Positions 1 to 8,069 are shown, counted from the stretch's first letter. The stretch is DNA of 19,205 nucleotides from Ruminococcus sp. (GCF_024684275.1 NZ_JAIKXF010000072.1:1-19205); one strand, 5' to 3'. Translations and numbers: made by a program. Notes: generated from the sequence alone by a model not told the origin.

Positions 1-2591
1 CCCCATATAGTGAAGCTGCCGCTTCCGCTTATAGAAACATCAAGGTCACCTGTTGTATCCTGATAATAGCCAAGCTCTGCGTCCGGACCGCCCCATGTGT
101 ACTGCTTATTTCCGTTGATCTTTGTAGTCTTGCCATTAACAGTAACATTGATGCTGCCCATTCCTGAGCTGTTTGCCTTGAATACAACTATGAAGCCCTT
201 GCCCTGTGTCTTGAATGTCATCGGGCTGCTGCCGTTCAGCGTGTATGAATAAGGCAGTGAGTTATATCCTGTTCCTGACTTCCATGAGCCTGCATTGAAG
301 TTTGTCAGGTTCTTTGGATCAACGTTCACACAGTTAGCGTACTCTGCGCCGTATACATACTTAGTTGGCTGAGTATAGCCTGCGGACTGATTCTCACTCT
401 TTAATGCCTGACGAATATAGTACGCCATACAGTCAGCTACAAGTTGTCCGCCCTTCTGGTGAGGGTGATACTCGTCGGTGTAGTAGTCTCCTGTCTGGAG
501 GAACTTGCTGTTAAACGCCTTTGTAAGGGCATCGTCCATGCTTATAACAGGAATATCGAAGTTCTTTCCGATAGGATACATCTGTGACTGACTGGAGAAG
601 CCGCCCTTTGAACGAGTAATAATAACGCCTACAGCAGGCTCGTTGGGCATATCAAGGAACTTCTTGATACAGCTCTCAAAGCACTTCTTGTACATGATAT
701 CCTCGTGGTCATTTACCGAGAACTCAAGGAATATAATATCAGGATTCTGTGATACTATGTCTTTTTCGCTGCGGACAAGTCCGACAACAGACGAAGTACC
801 GGACATACCTGCATTTATCTCCTTGAAGCTGCCCTTTGCAAATGTGTTCTTCAGGTAGTTGGAGAACGGCGAGCTGTAGTTCTTGCCCTCTGTGATAGAG
901 CCGCCGAGGTAAGCTACCGTAAGAGGCTGACTGCTCTCAGCTGCTGCAAGCTTCTGCGTGAGCCTGTATGTATTGCCCATATGCTTTATGGAGCTCTTGT
1001 AGAAGTCGATATACTGAGCAGAAGCTGTCTCCTTGTAGTTATCCCACTTGGAGGTGTCATATTCTGGCTTCTCGGGCTCAGGAGGCTCGGGCCATTCGCT
1101 GATCTTGCCGATAACAAAGGACTGGATAAGAACAAGGTCTGCTGTTTCCAGCTTGCCGTTACAGTCAACATCGGAAGCCCTGAGGTCTGAACCTGACGTA
1201 TTGCCTGCTACGAGCTCATTTCTTACTGTAATAAGGTCGAATGAATCAATAGCGCCGTCAAAGTTAGCATCACCGAGGATAACCGTTTTTGGACCGTCAG
1301 CTCCCTTTATCTCAGTACCGCTTTTTGCACCGACAGCCTCGTCGATGTAAAAATCAATATCAGTATCAACTGTCTCAACATAGAGCTGGAGGTCTGTTGC
1401 TCCGGCAGGGATAGTATAGCTCGGATTAGCCAGCTGTATCCAGTCACCTGCTGTTGTGGAAGCAGAGGCTACCTCGCTGTATTGTGCACCTGTGCCGTCG
1501 TTGTACTGGAGAGTGAGCTTGAATTTCTCCTCAGAGCCGCCGCTCTTATACATAGCGTTTACAGCAAAGCTATAGGACTCACCCGGCTTGAATGCAGAAG
1601 TATCAAGAACCTTAACAGCGCCGTTCCAGTTAGCTGTTCTGCCCGTAACGCTGAGTGAGCCTGTACCTGCAAACTTTTCACCTGTTGTAGTATCAACAGA
1701 AGCAGCTCCTCTGCCAGCCCAGTCTCCTGCGCTGCTGTCAAAGGTATCGTTGAAGTAATAGCCGTTCTCATCAGGCTCTACGGAAGTCTTTGGCTGCTCG
1801 TTAGTTGTTCCCGTATCGGGATCATCTCCGCCGTCATCATAGTTCTCATAAACTCTTACGCTCTTGACATTTGCAGAGCCGTTTGACCTGTAGCCCTCAA
1901 TATTAAGTGAAACCTCATAGAGAGTGCCCGACATATCAAGTCCTGCCTTTGACCATGCGTCAAAATGCTTGCTTACATGGATAGTGCCCTTCATATTGTT
2001 CTGAACATTATCTCTTGAGCCGCTGGTCTGACGAACGCTCCAGTACTGAGGGAATGTCTGGGTACCGTCCAGCGAAGGCTGATTATAGCGCATTGTCTTG
2101 GCAATGTCATAGGTATTTCCGTCGAGAGTTACCGTGCCTTTTCTCTCTGCGTCACCTGCGATAGGTCTCCAGCTGCCCCAGCCCTCAACGATATAATACT
2201 CCATGAGAGGTTTTCTTGTCCAGCCGTAAACGCACATATAGGAATTACCTCTCGGAGAATACTCAACATCATATGTAAGGACGATATTATTGCCTATATC
2301 CTTGTAATTGAGCTTCTTGCTGTCATAATTCTTACCCATTCTGGCAAGAAAGTTCTCGATGTTGCTCCACGAGCAGGTAAATGAGCCTGCTGAGGGTTTC
2401 ATTGACACCTGTCCCTGCCCGTTCTGGTTCCACATTTCGTAGTCGTATCCGCCGATATTGCCTCTGTCCTGTGCATCGGCAGCCTTAGCGGTCATTGTGC
2501 CTGTTCCTGGGAAAGCTGCTGTGCCTGCCAACAGCAATGCAGACGCTGTGACAGCAGAAAGCATTTTCCCGAAAACATTTGAATGTTTCAT
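1..2591 (-). CDS. Cellulosomal GH11 xylanase - CBM22 - dockerin - SGNH esterase (partial, C-terminus missing)
   Basis: The frame is open from ATG at 2591 to the window edge (about 863 residues, no stop), after an AAAGGAGTG ribosome binding site. Residues 1 to about 37 form a signal peptide (hydrophobic core, AKA-A-type cleavage site). Residues about 45-245 are a GH11 endo-beta-1,4-xylanase: the nucleophile motif EYYIVEGWG gives E131 and the acid/base motif IEGYRSNGSANV gives E232, both intact. After an Asp/Gly/Thr linker, residues about 278-415 resemble CBM22 xylan-binding modules (SLSVTGRTANWNGA). Residues about 436-498 are a type I dockerin with two calcium loops (GDANFDG, DVDCNG). Residues about 550-745 are an SGNH/GDSL hydrolase: GGSITEG with S565, SVND, and D706-x-x-H709 in DEYHPHQ. 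The start of a beta-rich C-terminal region follows. The enzyme should be secreted, docked on a cellulosome, and cut xylan while removing acyl, probably acetyl, groups. The esterase substrate is inferred; the xylanase and dockerin calls are firm. Confidence 0.93.
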   Translation of the reverse strand, partial: MKHSNVFGKMLSAVTASALLLAGTAAFPGTGTMTAKAADAQDRGNIGGYDYEMWNQNGQGQVSMKPSAGSFTCSWSNIENFLARMGKNYDSKKLNYKDIGNNIVLTYDVEYSPRGNSYMCVYGWTRKPLMEYYIVEGWGSWRPIAGDAERKGTVTLDGNTYDIAKTMRYNQPSLDGTQTFPQYWSVRQTSGSRDNVQNNMKGTIHVSKHFDAWSKAGLDMSGTLYEVSLNIEGYRSNGSANVKSVRVYENYDDGGDDPDTGTTNEQPKTSVEPDENGYYFNDTFDSSAGDWAGRGAASVDTTTGEKFAGTGSLSVTGRTANWNGAVKVLDTSAFKPGESYSFAVNAMYKSGGSEEKFKLTLQYNDGTGAQYSEVASASTTAGDWIQLANPSYTIPAGATDLQLYVETVDTDIDFYIDEAVGAKSGTEIKGADGPKTVILGDANFDGAIDSFDLITVRNELVAGNTSGSDLRASDVDCNGKLETADLVLIQSFVIGKISEWPEPPEPEKPEYDTSKWDNYKETASAQYIDFYKSSIKHMGNTYRLTQKLAAAESSQPLTVAYLGGSITEGKNYSSPFSNYLKNTFAKGSFKEINAGMSGTSSVVGLVRSEKDIVSQNPDIIFLEFSVNDHEDIMYKKCFESCIKKFLDMPNEPAVGVIITRSKGGFSSQSQMYPIGKNFDIPVISMDDALTKAFNSKFLQTGDYYTDEYHPHQKGGQLVADCMAYYIRQALKSENQSAGYTQPTKYVYGAEYANCVNVDPKNLTNFNAGSWKSGTGYNSLPYSYTLNGSSPMTFKTQGKGFIVVFKANSSGMGSINVTVNGKTTKINGNKQYTWGGPDAELGYYQDTTGDLDVSISGSGSFTIW

Positions 2592-2630
2592 TAGTATCAC
2601 TCCTTTAAAAATACAAATTTCTCCAATCAT

Positions 2631-2659
2631 ATTATACTTTACCTAATAAAAATAAACAA
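2631..2659 (-). promoter_or_regulatory. Promoter of the xylanase gene
   Basis: On the minus strand, TTGTTT (2654-2659) is followed after exactly 17 nt by TATAAT (2631-2636). The start codon lies about 40 nt downstream of the -10 box, which leaves a short leader. This is a good match to the vegetative consensus. I see no clear operator nearby. Confidence 0.7.
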
Positions 2660-2744
2660 CCTATTATTTACATATATGGTGGACATTCCGACGATCATAG
2701 GTAAATTTCAGCATTTAGTATATCCAACACAGCTAAAATTTGTA

Positions 2745-2790
2745 CAAAAAATCAAAACCGCGTTCCCTGCGGAAAGGCACAGGAACACGG
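2745..2790 (-). terminator. Intrinsic terminator after the glycosyltransferase-like gene
   Basis: On the minus strand, CCGTGTTCCTGTG can pair with CGCAGGGAACGCGG (one bulged G, two G-T pairs). It is followed by TTTTGATTTTTT. It starts 8 nt after the stop codon of the upstream gene and separates that gene from the xylanase promoter. Confidence 0.85.
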
Positions 2791-2798
2791 TCAAAACT

Positions 2799-4253
2799 TT
2801 ATTTATTTTTCCCCACAGCAAGCTCAACGGCGCGGTAGGCTCCGTCATAAATGCCTGCTTTCTTAGCAGCAAGGATATATCCGCACATTTTTTCGATAAT
2901 ATCCCTGCCATGCTGTATCATATCTATCATAGCGGCTGTTTCCGCAGGTGTTGAACATTCATAGGTTCCGTCGCCGATCTCAGCAGCGCGAATAGCTCCC
3001 CACGCCTCATGACCGCCCACACGCTTTATCATTAGCTTGGGAACGGGATAAAACGCCAGCTCACTGGGCTTTGTTATGAGAACATCGCTGCACCTCATAA
3101 GCAGATTAGTTGAATAAACCGCCGCAAATATATCAGAATGGCAGAAAGCGTGTATACCGCTCACCTCGCCGCCGTAGGCTTTCTCACAGAAGCCTGTTGT
3201 CTCGCCGAAGTCGTCAAAATGCTCATGAAGGAAGGGCTTCATCTGTGGAACTGCGTTGATAAGCTCATGCCACACCTTTGAGTGGTCACCGACGTTTATG
3301 AAAAGAACAGCCTTTTTAGCCCTGATCGCAGGGAGAAGCTTGCGTATCACTGCAATAAATATCTCCTTCTGAGCGCCTGCTCCGCCTACTGACATAAGCC
3401 AGCGAACTGCCTTGTTGTTTTTTACTCTGTCGATACGCTTTTGACAGTCAGCCTCAATGCTGCTGACCAGCTCGTGGTCGATATAATGACCAGTACAGAC
3501 AATAGCGTCCTTTGGCATAGGCTTGAGCTGACGCCTCTTGTCCATGCCGCGGAGCGCCCTGTAACCCAGATAAGCGGACGGAGTCTGCACGGTATGGACA
3601 GCTCCCTCAGAAAGATGGAGCGCCATTGGCCAGTTATCAGGGACAGCATTTACAACATGAGTAAGCCCTGCGTGTACCGCTGCTTGTGACGGCCATACAT
3701 GAGTTGCCACATATGGGATATCCTTTGGCAGCTCTCTAAAAACCGCTGTCATAAGCTCGGCAGTTTTCTGATCAGAACTGTTATAGGTCAGTTTACGGAA
3801 TCCCTCGCTGTTCAGAGGTTCCCATACTATCTTGTTAAAAAGTGCAGAACGCTGTGACAGACGCGAGCCGAGAGAATACAGCTCATTCTGCTGAGCAATG
3901 ATCTTGCCGCAGGAAGCCTCCTTGAATGAGTGGAGGTCAAACCAGTAAGGCGTATATCCCATAGCGTGTGCAGCCGAGGCAATAGCCATAGAAATCCTGT
4001 AATGCCCGAAACCCATACGGATATTGCCTATAACAAGGCTCTTATCGTCGAATTTACAGGTGCTCTCCCTGCCGATGACTATTTTACGTACTCCGAGAAG
4101 CCTTCCTACCGCAGGAGCTTCAACATCGGAAAGGTGGTATACAGCGTCGGAATCGTCGCCGTATTTATCAATGAATCTTGCTTTAGTCTTAATTGCCTTT
4201 TTATAGGCTTTTCGGGATATTTCATTGCCAAAGATGAATTTTGATCTGTCCAT
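2799..4253 (-). CDS. GT-B-like glycosyltransferase homologue (MGDG synthase/MurG-like), function unknown
   Basis: 484 aa from ATG at 4253. This start is chosen because GGAGG (4261-4265) sits 7 nt upstream; an upstream extension to 4349 would run through the operators. I see no signal peptide or membrane helix. Residues 80-107 (RMGFGHYRIS...) resemble the N-terminal GxGH loop of MGDG synthase/MurG-type GT-B enzymes. Residues 288-295 (SVGGAGAQ) resemble the loop opening their C-terminal domain, and residues 385-421 (MRCSDVLITKPSELAF...) resemble the 'DlvItKpGglt' donor-binding region. The canonical Gly-Gly of that last motif is replaced by Ser-Glu, so donor use or even catalysis is uncertain. 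The gene is divergent from a TetR - sugar symporter - alpha-galactosidase operon and probably shares its operators. It could transfer a sugar to a lipid or polymer, or be a non-catalytic sugar-binding relative. The fold call is moderately sure; the substrate is unknown. Confidence 0.6.
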   Translation of the reverse strand: MDRSKFIFGNEISRKAYKKAIKTKARFIDKYGDDSDAVYHLSDVEAPAVGRLLGVRKIVIGRESTCKFDDKSLVIGNIRMGFGHYRISMAIASAAHAMGYTPYWFDLHSFKEASCGKIIAQQNELYSLGSRLSQRSALFNKIVWEPLNSEGFRKLTYNSSDQKTAELMTAVFRELPKDIPYVATHVWPSQAAVHAGLTHVVNAVPDNWPMALHLSEGAVHTVQTPSAYLGYRALRGMDKRRQLKPMPKDAIVCTGHYIDHELVSSIEADCQKRIDRVKNNKAVRWLMSVGGAGAQKEIFIAVIRKLLPAIRAKKAVLFINVGDHSKVWHELINAVPQMKPFLHEHFDDFGETTGFCEKAYGGEVSGIHAFCHSDIFAAVYSTNLLMRCSDVLITKPSELAFYPVPKLMIKRVGGHEAWGAIRAAEIGDGTYECSTPAETAAMIDMIQHGRDIIEKMCGYILAAKKAGIYDGAYRAVELAVGKNK

Positions 4254-4272
4254 AAAAATACCTCCAGGGGAC

Positions 4273-4301
4273 TTGACAAAATGCGTGAAATATGATACAA
4301 T
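4273..4301 (+). promoter_or_regulatory. Promoter of the tetR - symporter - alpha-galactosidase operon
   Basis: TTGACA (4273-4278) and TACAAT (4296-4301) are separated by exactly 17 nt, a near-consensus vegetative promoter. Transcription would start near 4308, only a few bases before the first palindromic operator (4313), so a bound repressor would block initiation or clearance. Confidence 0.8.
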
Positions 4302-4312
4302 TATTTTAACAA

Positions 4313-4329
4313 TGATAGACCGTCTATCA
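4313..4329. promoter_or_regulatory. Operator 1: perfect 17-bp palindrome (probable TetR-family site)
   Basis: TGATAGAC-C-GTCTATCA is a perfect dyad centred on 4321. It lies between a TetR-family gene and its divergent neighbour, just after the predicted transcription start of the tetR operon. TetR-family dimers typically bind such short palindromes next to their own gene, so autoregulation is the simplest reading. Confidence 0.8.
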
Positions 4330-4331
4330 TC

Positions 4332-4348
4332 TGATATACAGTCTATCA
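4332..4348. promoter_or_regulatory. Operator 2: near-perfect 17-bp palindrome
   Basis: TGATATAC-A-GTCTATCA differs from operator 1 by one base in the left half-site and in the central base. Its centre (4340) is 19 bp from that of operator 1, slightly under two helical turns, so two dimers could bind on nearly the same face. It overlaps the proposed -10 box of the minus-strand promoter. Confidence 0.75.
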
Positions 4349-4368
4349 CAAAAAAGGAGGTTTGTCAA
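4340..4368 (-). promoter_or_regulatory. Candidate promoter of the glycosyltransferase-like gene
   Basis: On the minus strand, TTGACA (4363-4368) is followed after 17 nt by TAGACT (4340-4345). The -35 box is perfect, the -10 box matches 4 of 6. The -10 box lies inside operator 2. The leader would run leftward through operator 1 and the opposing promoter before the start codon at 4253. Confidence 0.5.
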
Positions 4369-5016
4369 GTGGAAACAGCATTTTCGCAGGATTATTTGAA
4401 AAATCAACGATTCGACAAGGCAGTAGAAGTCAGCGCACAGCTCTTTCTCAAAAACGGTATCGAGTCAGTTAAAATGACCGATATTGCCGAAGAAAGCGGC
4501 ATTGGCGTAGCTACTCTCTACCGCTATTTCGGCACAAAAAACGGTATAACAATCGCTGCCATGACCTATATGTGGAATGAGCTCAACAAGATGTTCAGCG
4601 GTATCTTTGAATCCGAAGTATTTCTTGCTCAGTCAGGCATAAAGCAGGTCAGCGACCTGATGAGAATGTTCATTGTTCTCTACGAGGCACACCCCGGATT
4701 TATGAGGCTTCTTTCAGAGTTCGACCTTATGCTGATTTCTGAGGATATACCCAAGCATGAGCTGAAAAATTACGAGAAGTCTATCATAAATTTCTACCCC
4801 GTTTTTGAAAGGGCATATATGACGGGCATCTCAGACGGCACTGTCCGGGAGATACAGAATATACGCCTATTCTACCTTTCATACGCACATACTCTTATGG
4901 AGCTCAGCAAGAAGCTCATTCAAGGAGAGCTTCTCCCGGGTGATGACTTTTCTCACGCTGTGGACGAGCTCGGGACGATCATTGAGACAGCCGTTTTCTT
5001 CCTTAGAAAGGAGTGA
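4369..5016 (+). CDS. TetR/AcrR-family transcriptional regulator
   Basis: 215 aa from GTG at 4369, chosen because AAAGGAGG (4353-4360) sits 8 nt upstream; an in-frame ATG at 4225 would lie upstream of the promoter. Residues about 12-58 form the TetR_N helix-turn-helix region (AVEVSAQLFLKNG, MTDIAEESGIG, ATLYRYFGTKNG). The remaining roughly 155 residues are the helical ligand/dimerisation domain, with no recognisable ligand signature. It is the first gene of an operon with a GPH symporter (5-nt gap) and a GH36 alpha-galactosidase, and two palindromes lie directly upstream. It probably represses its own operon and perhaps the divergent gene, with a sugar or metabolite as inducer. The TetR call is firm; the ligand is unknown. 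Confidence 0.92.
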   Translation: METAFSQDYLKNQRFDKAVEVSAQLFLKNGIESVKMTDIAEESGIGVATLYRYFGTKNGITIAAMTYMWNELNKMFSGIFESEVFLAQSGIKQVSDLMRMFIVLYEAHPGFMRLLSEFDLMLISEDIPKHELKNYEKSIINFYPVFERAYMTGISDGTVREIQNIRLFYLSYAHTLMELSKKLIQGELLPGDDFSHAVDELGTIIETAVFFLRKE

Positions 5017-5021
5017 AACTT

Positions 5022-6410
5022 ATGGAGAGCAGAAAAACTGCGACAAACAAGATATTATGGATATTTGCAATAGGTCAGCTTGGCTGGTCACTTCTGTCAG
5101 GCATCATTTCAAACTGGCTGGTATTCTTCTATCAGCCAAGTCAGGAGGAGCTTGCAAAAGGTCAGCTCCAGTTCATACCCAAAGGCACTTTCATCGGTCT
5201 CACTGCTATCGGTATAATAACAGCCTTCGGACGCATATTTGACGCCGTGACCGATCCCCTTGTTGCAGGCAAATCTGACTCGTTAAAGCATAGGCTGGGC
5301 AGGCGTATCCCGTTTATGCGCTTTGCGGCTATCCCATTCGGAGCAGTTACAGTTCTCATGTTCATATCTCCCTTTAAAGCAGGAAGCTTCGGAAATGCAG
5401 CGGTGCTTTTCATCTTCGCCATGACGTTCTACTTCTGCATGACCTGCTACTGTACGCCGTATAATGCCCTTATTCCCGAGCTGGGAAGCACCCAGAACGC
5501 AAGAATAAATCTTTCCACGTTCATTTCCGTTACATACTTCTTTGGCACTGCCGTGGCGTACCTCGTTCCCAATATCGCAGGCATCTTCCTCGAAAGCATG
5601 GGCTACGCAAACAGCTACCGTGTAACCATTGCTATACTTGCAGCTATGGCTGTTATCTGTATGCTTATACCTGCATTTCTCATCGACGAAAATAAGTACG
5701 CAGACACTACTCCAAGCAAGAGCTCAGCTTTCAGCTCTCTCCTTGCTACATTCAAGAACAAGGACTTCCGAATCTTCGTTTGCTCGGATATCCTCTACTG
5801 GGTAGGTCTGACACTGTTCCAGACAGGTCTTTCATTCTATATTACAGTCCTTCTGGGACTTGATTCGGGCATGACATTCCCACTGTTTGCCATAATGACG
5901 GTAGTATCGCTGATGTTCTATCCCGTGGTAAACGTCTTCTCTAAAAAACTTGGCAAAAAGAAGCTTATCGCCTTTGCGTTCCTGTTCTTCTCATTTGCCT
6001 TTCTCGTTACCGCAGCCGCAGGTATCCTTGCAATACCTCCATTTGTATACGGAATCATAATAGCTGTTCTTGCAGCTGTACCAATGGCTATACTGGGTAT
6101 ACTTCCACAGGCTGTAGTTGCGGATATATCAGAAGCCGACAAGCTGAACACAGGAGAAAGCAGGCAGGGTATGTTCTATGCGGCTCGCACCTTTGCCTTC
6201 AAGCTGGGACAGTCCCTTGCTATGCTCATGTTCACAAGTATCGCACTTATCGGCGACGACATTGAAAAGGGCGAATCGGGCTACGGTCTCGGATACCGCC
6301 TCACAGCTCTTCTGGCAGCCGGACTTTGCCTGCTGGGCGGAATAGTTTTCCTCAAATATAACGAAAAGAAGGTCATGGACCGTATCGAGGGAGGACATAA
6401 TAATGCTTAA
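5022..6410 (+). CDS. GPH-family (MFS_2) sugar:cation symporter
   Basis: 462 aa from ATG at 5022; AAGGAG (5008-5013) is 8 nt upstream, better placed than for the alternative GTG at 5013. It has roughly twelve hydrophobic segments. Residues 71-79 (R-x-x-DAVTDP) match the MelB-type helix with the two cation-site aspartates, here D74 and D78. The following loop, LGRRIPFMR (residues 92-100), is the GPH-family signature. The family couples entry of melibiose, glucuronides, xylosides and similar sugars to Na+ or H+. The gene ends 8 nt inside the start of the alpha-galactosidase gene, indicating translational coupling, so an alpha-galactoside such as melibiose or a xylan/mannan side-chain product is the likely cargo. 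Substrate and coupling ion are inferred. Confidence 0.9.
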   Translation: MESRKTATNKILWIFAIGQLGWSLLSGIISNWLVFFYQPSQEELAKGQLQFIPKGTFIGLTAIGIITAFGRIFDAVTDPLVAGKSDSLKHRLGRRIPFMRFAAIPFGAVTVLMFISPFKAGSFGNAAVLFIFAMTFYFCMTCYCTPYNALIPELGSTQNARINLSTFISVTYFFGTAVAYLVPNIAGIFLESMGYANSYRVTIAILAAMAVICMLIPAFLIDENKYADTTPSKSSAFSSLLATFKNKDFRIFVCSDILYWVGLTLFQTGLSFYITVLLGLDSGMTFPLFAIMTVVSLMFYPVVNVFSKKLGKKKLIAFAFLFFSFAFLVTAAAGILAIPPFVYGIIIAVLAAVPMAILGILPQAVVADISEADKLNTGESRQGMFYAARTFAFKLGQSLAMLMFTSIALIGDDIEKGESGYGLGYRLTALLAAGLCLLGGIVFLKYNEKKVMDRIEGGHNNA

Positions 6411-8031
6411 ATTCAAGTCTCTTCAGTTCCTTTACAACGACGGCGAAAATGACTTCATGGCTATTACATCGAGCTCTGTATGCAATGAACGAATGAAGCT
6501 TGAGATTAATACAGACGGCGATATTTTCTCCGTAATACTTGAAGCAAATGATGAAATAACCATACAGAAGCTGTGCGCAGAATTTGAATACGACTTCAGC
6601 GACAGCAACAAAATATTCCTCAACGGCTATCAGTCGTGGACGGACTCGGTTGAGCGGTCTGTTGACGGAAAAATGCGCGGTATAAGTCATATACCATGTG
6701 CTATCCGTGAGAAATACGCCTTTTCTCAGTATGGGGACTATAATTTCGCCGAATACGGCGATGATATGCATGGCTGGTCATACGGATATATCCGAAATGG
6801 CGACAGCTACAGCTTTATTGGCTCACTTGCCGAAAATACCGGCTTTACTCAGCTCATCACCCATGTTGACAAGGGACTTATCTCGCTGAAAAAGGACTGT
6901 TCGGGAGTTACGATAAAAGGCGGATGGTGCGCCTTGAAGCTCCTTCTCACCGAGGGCAGTGAAGCCGAGGTCTTTGACAGGTATTTCTCAGAGCTTGGAG
7001 TAAAGCCGAGGACCGCAAAGCCTATCTTAGGCTATACAAGCTGGTATAATCACTATCAGGACATCAACGAAAAAACTATTATAGACGACCTGCATGGTCT
7101 TGACGCTCTCACCTGCAAGGCGGACGTTTTTCAGATCGACGACGGCTGGCAGACTGCCATTGGCGACTGGCTGTCAGTTGACGATGAAAAATTCCCAGAG
7201 GGAATGAAAAATACTTCTGACGCTATCAGAAGTGCAGGTCTTATACCAGGTATATGGCTGGCACCCTTCGTCTGTGAGGAAAACTCAGAAATATTCCGCA
7301 ATAACAAAGAGTGGCTTCTCCTTGACGACAAGCAGGGATATGTCAGAGGCGGCTCTAACTGGAGCGGCTTCTATGCACTTGATATTTACAATCCCGAGGT
7401 CAGGGAATACATCAAATACGCTATCGAAACTATAGTGAATGAATGGGGCTACAGACTGCTTAAACTGGACTTTCTGTATGCCGCCTGCATAGTTCCGCGG
7501 CGCGACAAAACACGCGGTCAGATAATGGATGAGGCTATGGACTTTCTCCGTGAATGCGCAGGTGATGCTATGATACTTGGCTGCGGTGTACCTCTTGCTT
7601 CGGCATTCGGCAAGGTAGAATACTGCCGTATAGGCTGTGATGTAAGTCTGGACTGGAACGACAAGCCACATATGAGACTAATGCACCGTGAGCGTGTCAG
7701 CACAAGGAACACTATCCTCAATACTGTCTTCCGCAGACAGCTTGACGGACGTGCTTTCCTGAACGATCCTGACGTTTTCCTGCTCAGACCATGCAACAAT
7801 TCTCTCTCTCCCGAGCAGAAAAAATGTCTCGCTGAGGTAAATGCTCTCATGGGAAGCGTTCTTTTCACCTCGGACAACTTCTTCGATTACACCGAGGCGG
7901 AAACAAAGGAGCTGTCAAAAATACTGAAAATAAGAGATGCCGAGATAATTTCAGCCGATCTTGATGATGATAAACTGACTCTTAGATTCAGGATAGGCGA
8001 AAAAAAGTATATAAAGCGATACGATATGTGA
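6403..8031 (+). CDS. GH36 alpha-galactosidase (cytoplasmic)
   Basis: 542 aa from ATG at 6403, with GAGGGAGG (6387-6394) 8 nt upstream. The residues about 1-195 are beta-rich; the (beta/alpha)8 barrel follows, with FQIDDGWQ, GIWLAPF and LKLDFLYAA. By family comparison D356 in KLDF is the nucleophile and D413 in YCRIGCDVSLDW is the acid/base, 57 residues apart, close to the spacing in the Thermotoga GH36 enzyme. The protein is about as short as that enzyme and shorter than the common 700-residue GH36 forms. There is no signal peptide, so it should act on sugar imported by the preceding symporter, releasing galactose from alpha-galactosides. It is the last gene of the operon. The family call is strong; specificity for alpha-galactose over related sugars is likely but not proven. 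Confidence 0.9.
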   Translation: MLKFKSLQFLYNDGENDFMAITSSSVCNERMKLEINTDGDIFSVILEANDEITIQKLCAEFEYDFSDSNKIFLNGYQSWTDSVERSVDGKMRGISHIPCAIREKYAFSQYGDYNFAEYGDDMHGWSYGYIRNGDSYSFIGSLAENTGFTQLITHVDKGLISLKKDCSGVTIKGGWCALKLLLTEGSEAEVFDRYFSELGVKPRTAKPILGYTSWYNHYQDINEKTIIDDLHGLDALTCKADVFQIDDGWQTAIGDWLSVDDEKFPEGMKNTSDAIRSAGLIPGIWLAPFVCEENSEIFRNNKEWLLLDDKQGYVRGGSNWSGFYALDIYNPEVREYIKYAIETIVNEWGYRLLKLDFLYAACIVPRRDKTRGQIMDEAMDFLRECAGDAMILGCGVPLASAFGKVEYCRIGCDVSLDWNDKPHMRLMHRERVSTRNTILNTVFRRQLDGRAFLNDPDVFLLRPCNNSLSPEQKKCLAEVNALMGSVLFTSDNFFDYTEAETKELSKILKIRDAEIISADLDDDKLTLRFRIGEKKYIKRYDM

Positions 8032-8039
8032 TAATTCAT

Positions 8040-8069
8040 GCTCCCCGATCATTCGGGGAGCTCTTTTGT
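8040..8069 (+). terminator. Terminator of the alpha-galactosidase operon
   Basis: GCTCCCCGA (8040-8048) pairs perfectly with TCGGGGAGC (8053-8061) around a TCAT loop, followed by TCTTTTGTT. It begins 8 nt after the stop codon. The right arm lies inside the last codons of the convergent deacetylase gene. Confidence 0.9.

Noticed and set aside
1048..1350. Plus-strand frames opposite the xylanase gene (also 643-858, 2676-2954)
   Set aside because: They are shadows of the minus-strand coding frame, with no initiation signals.
4412..4418. Spo0A-box-like TTCGACA
   Set aside because: Lies inside the tetR coding sequence and has no matching promoter context.
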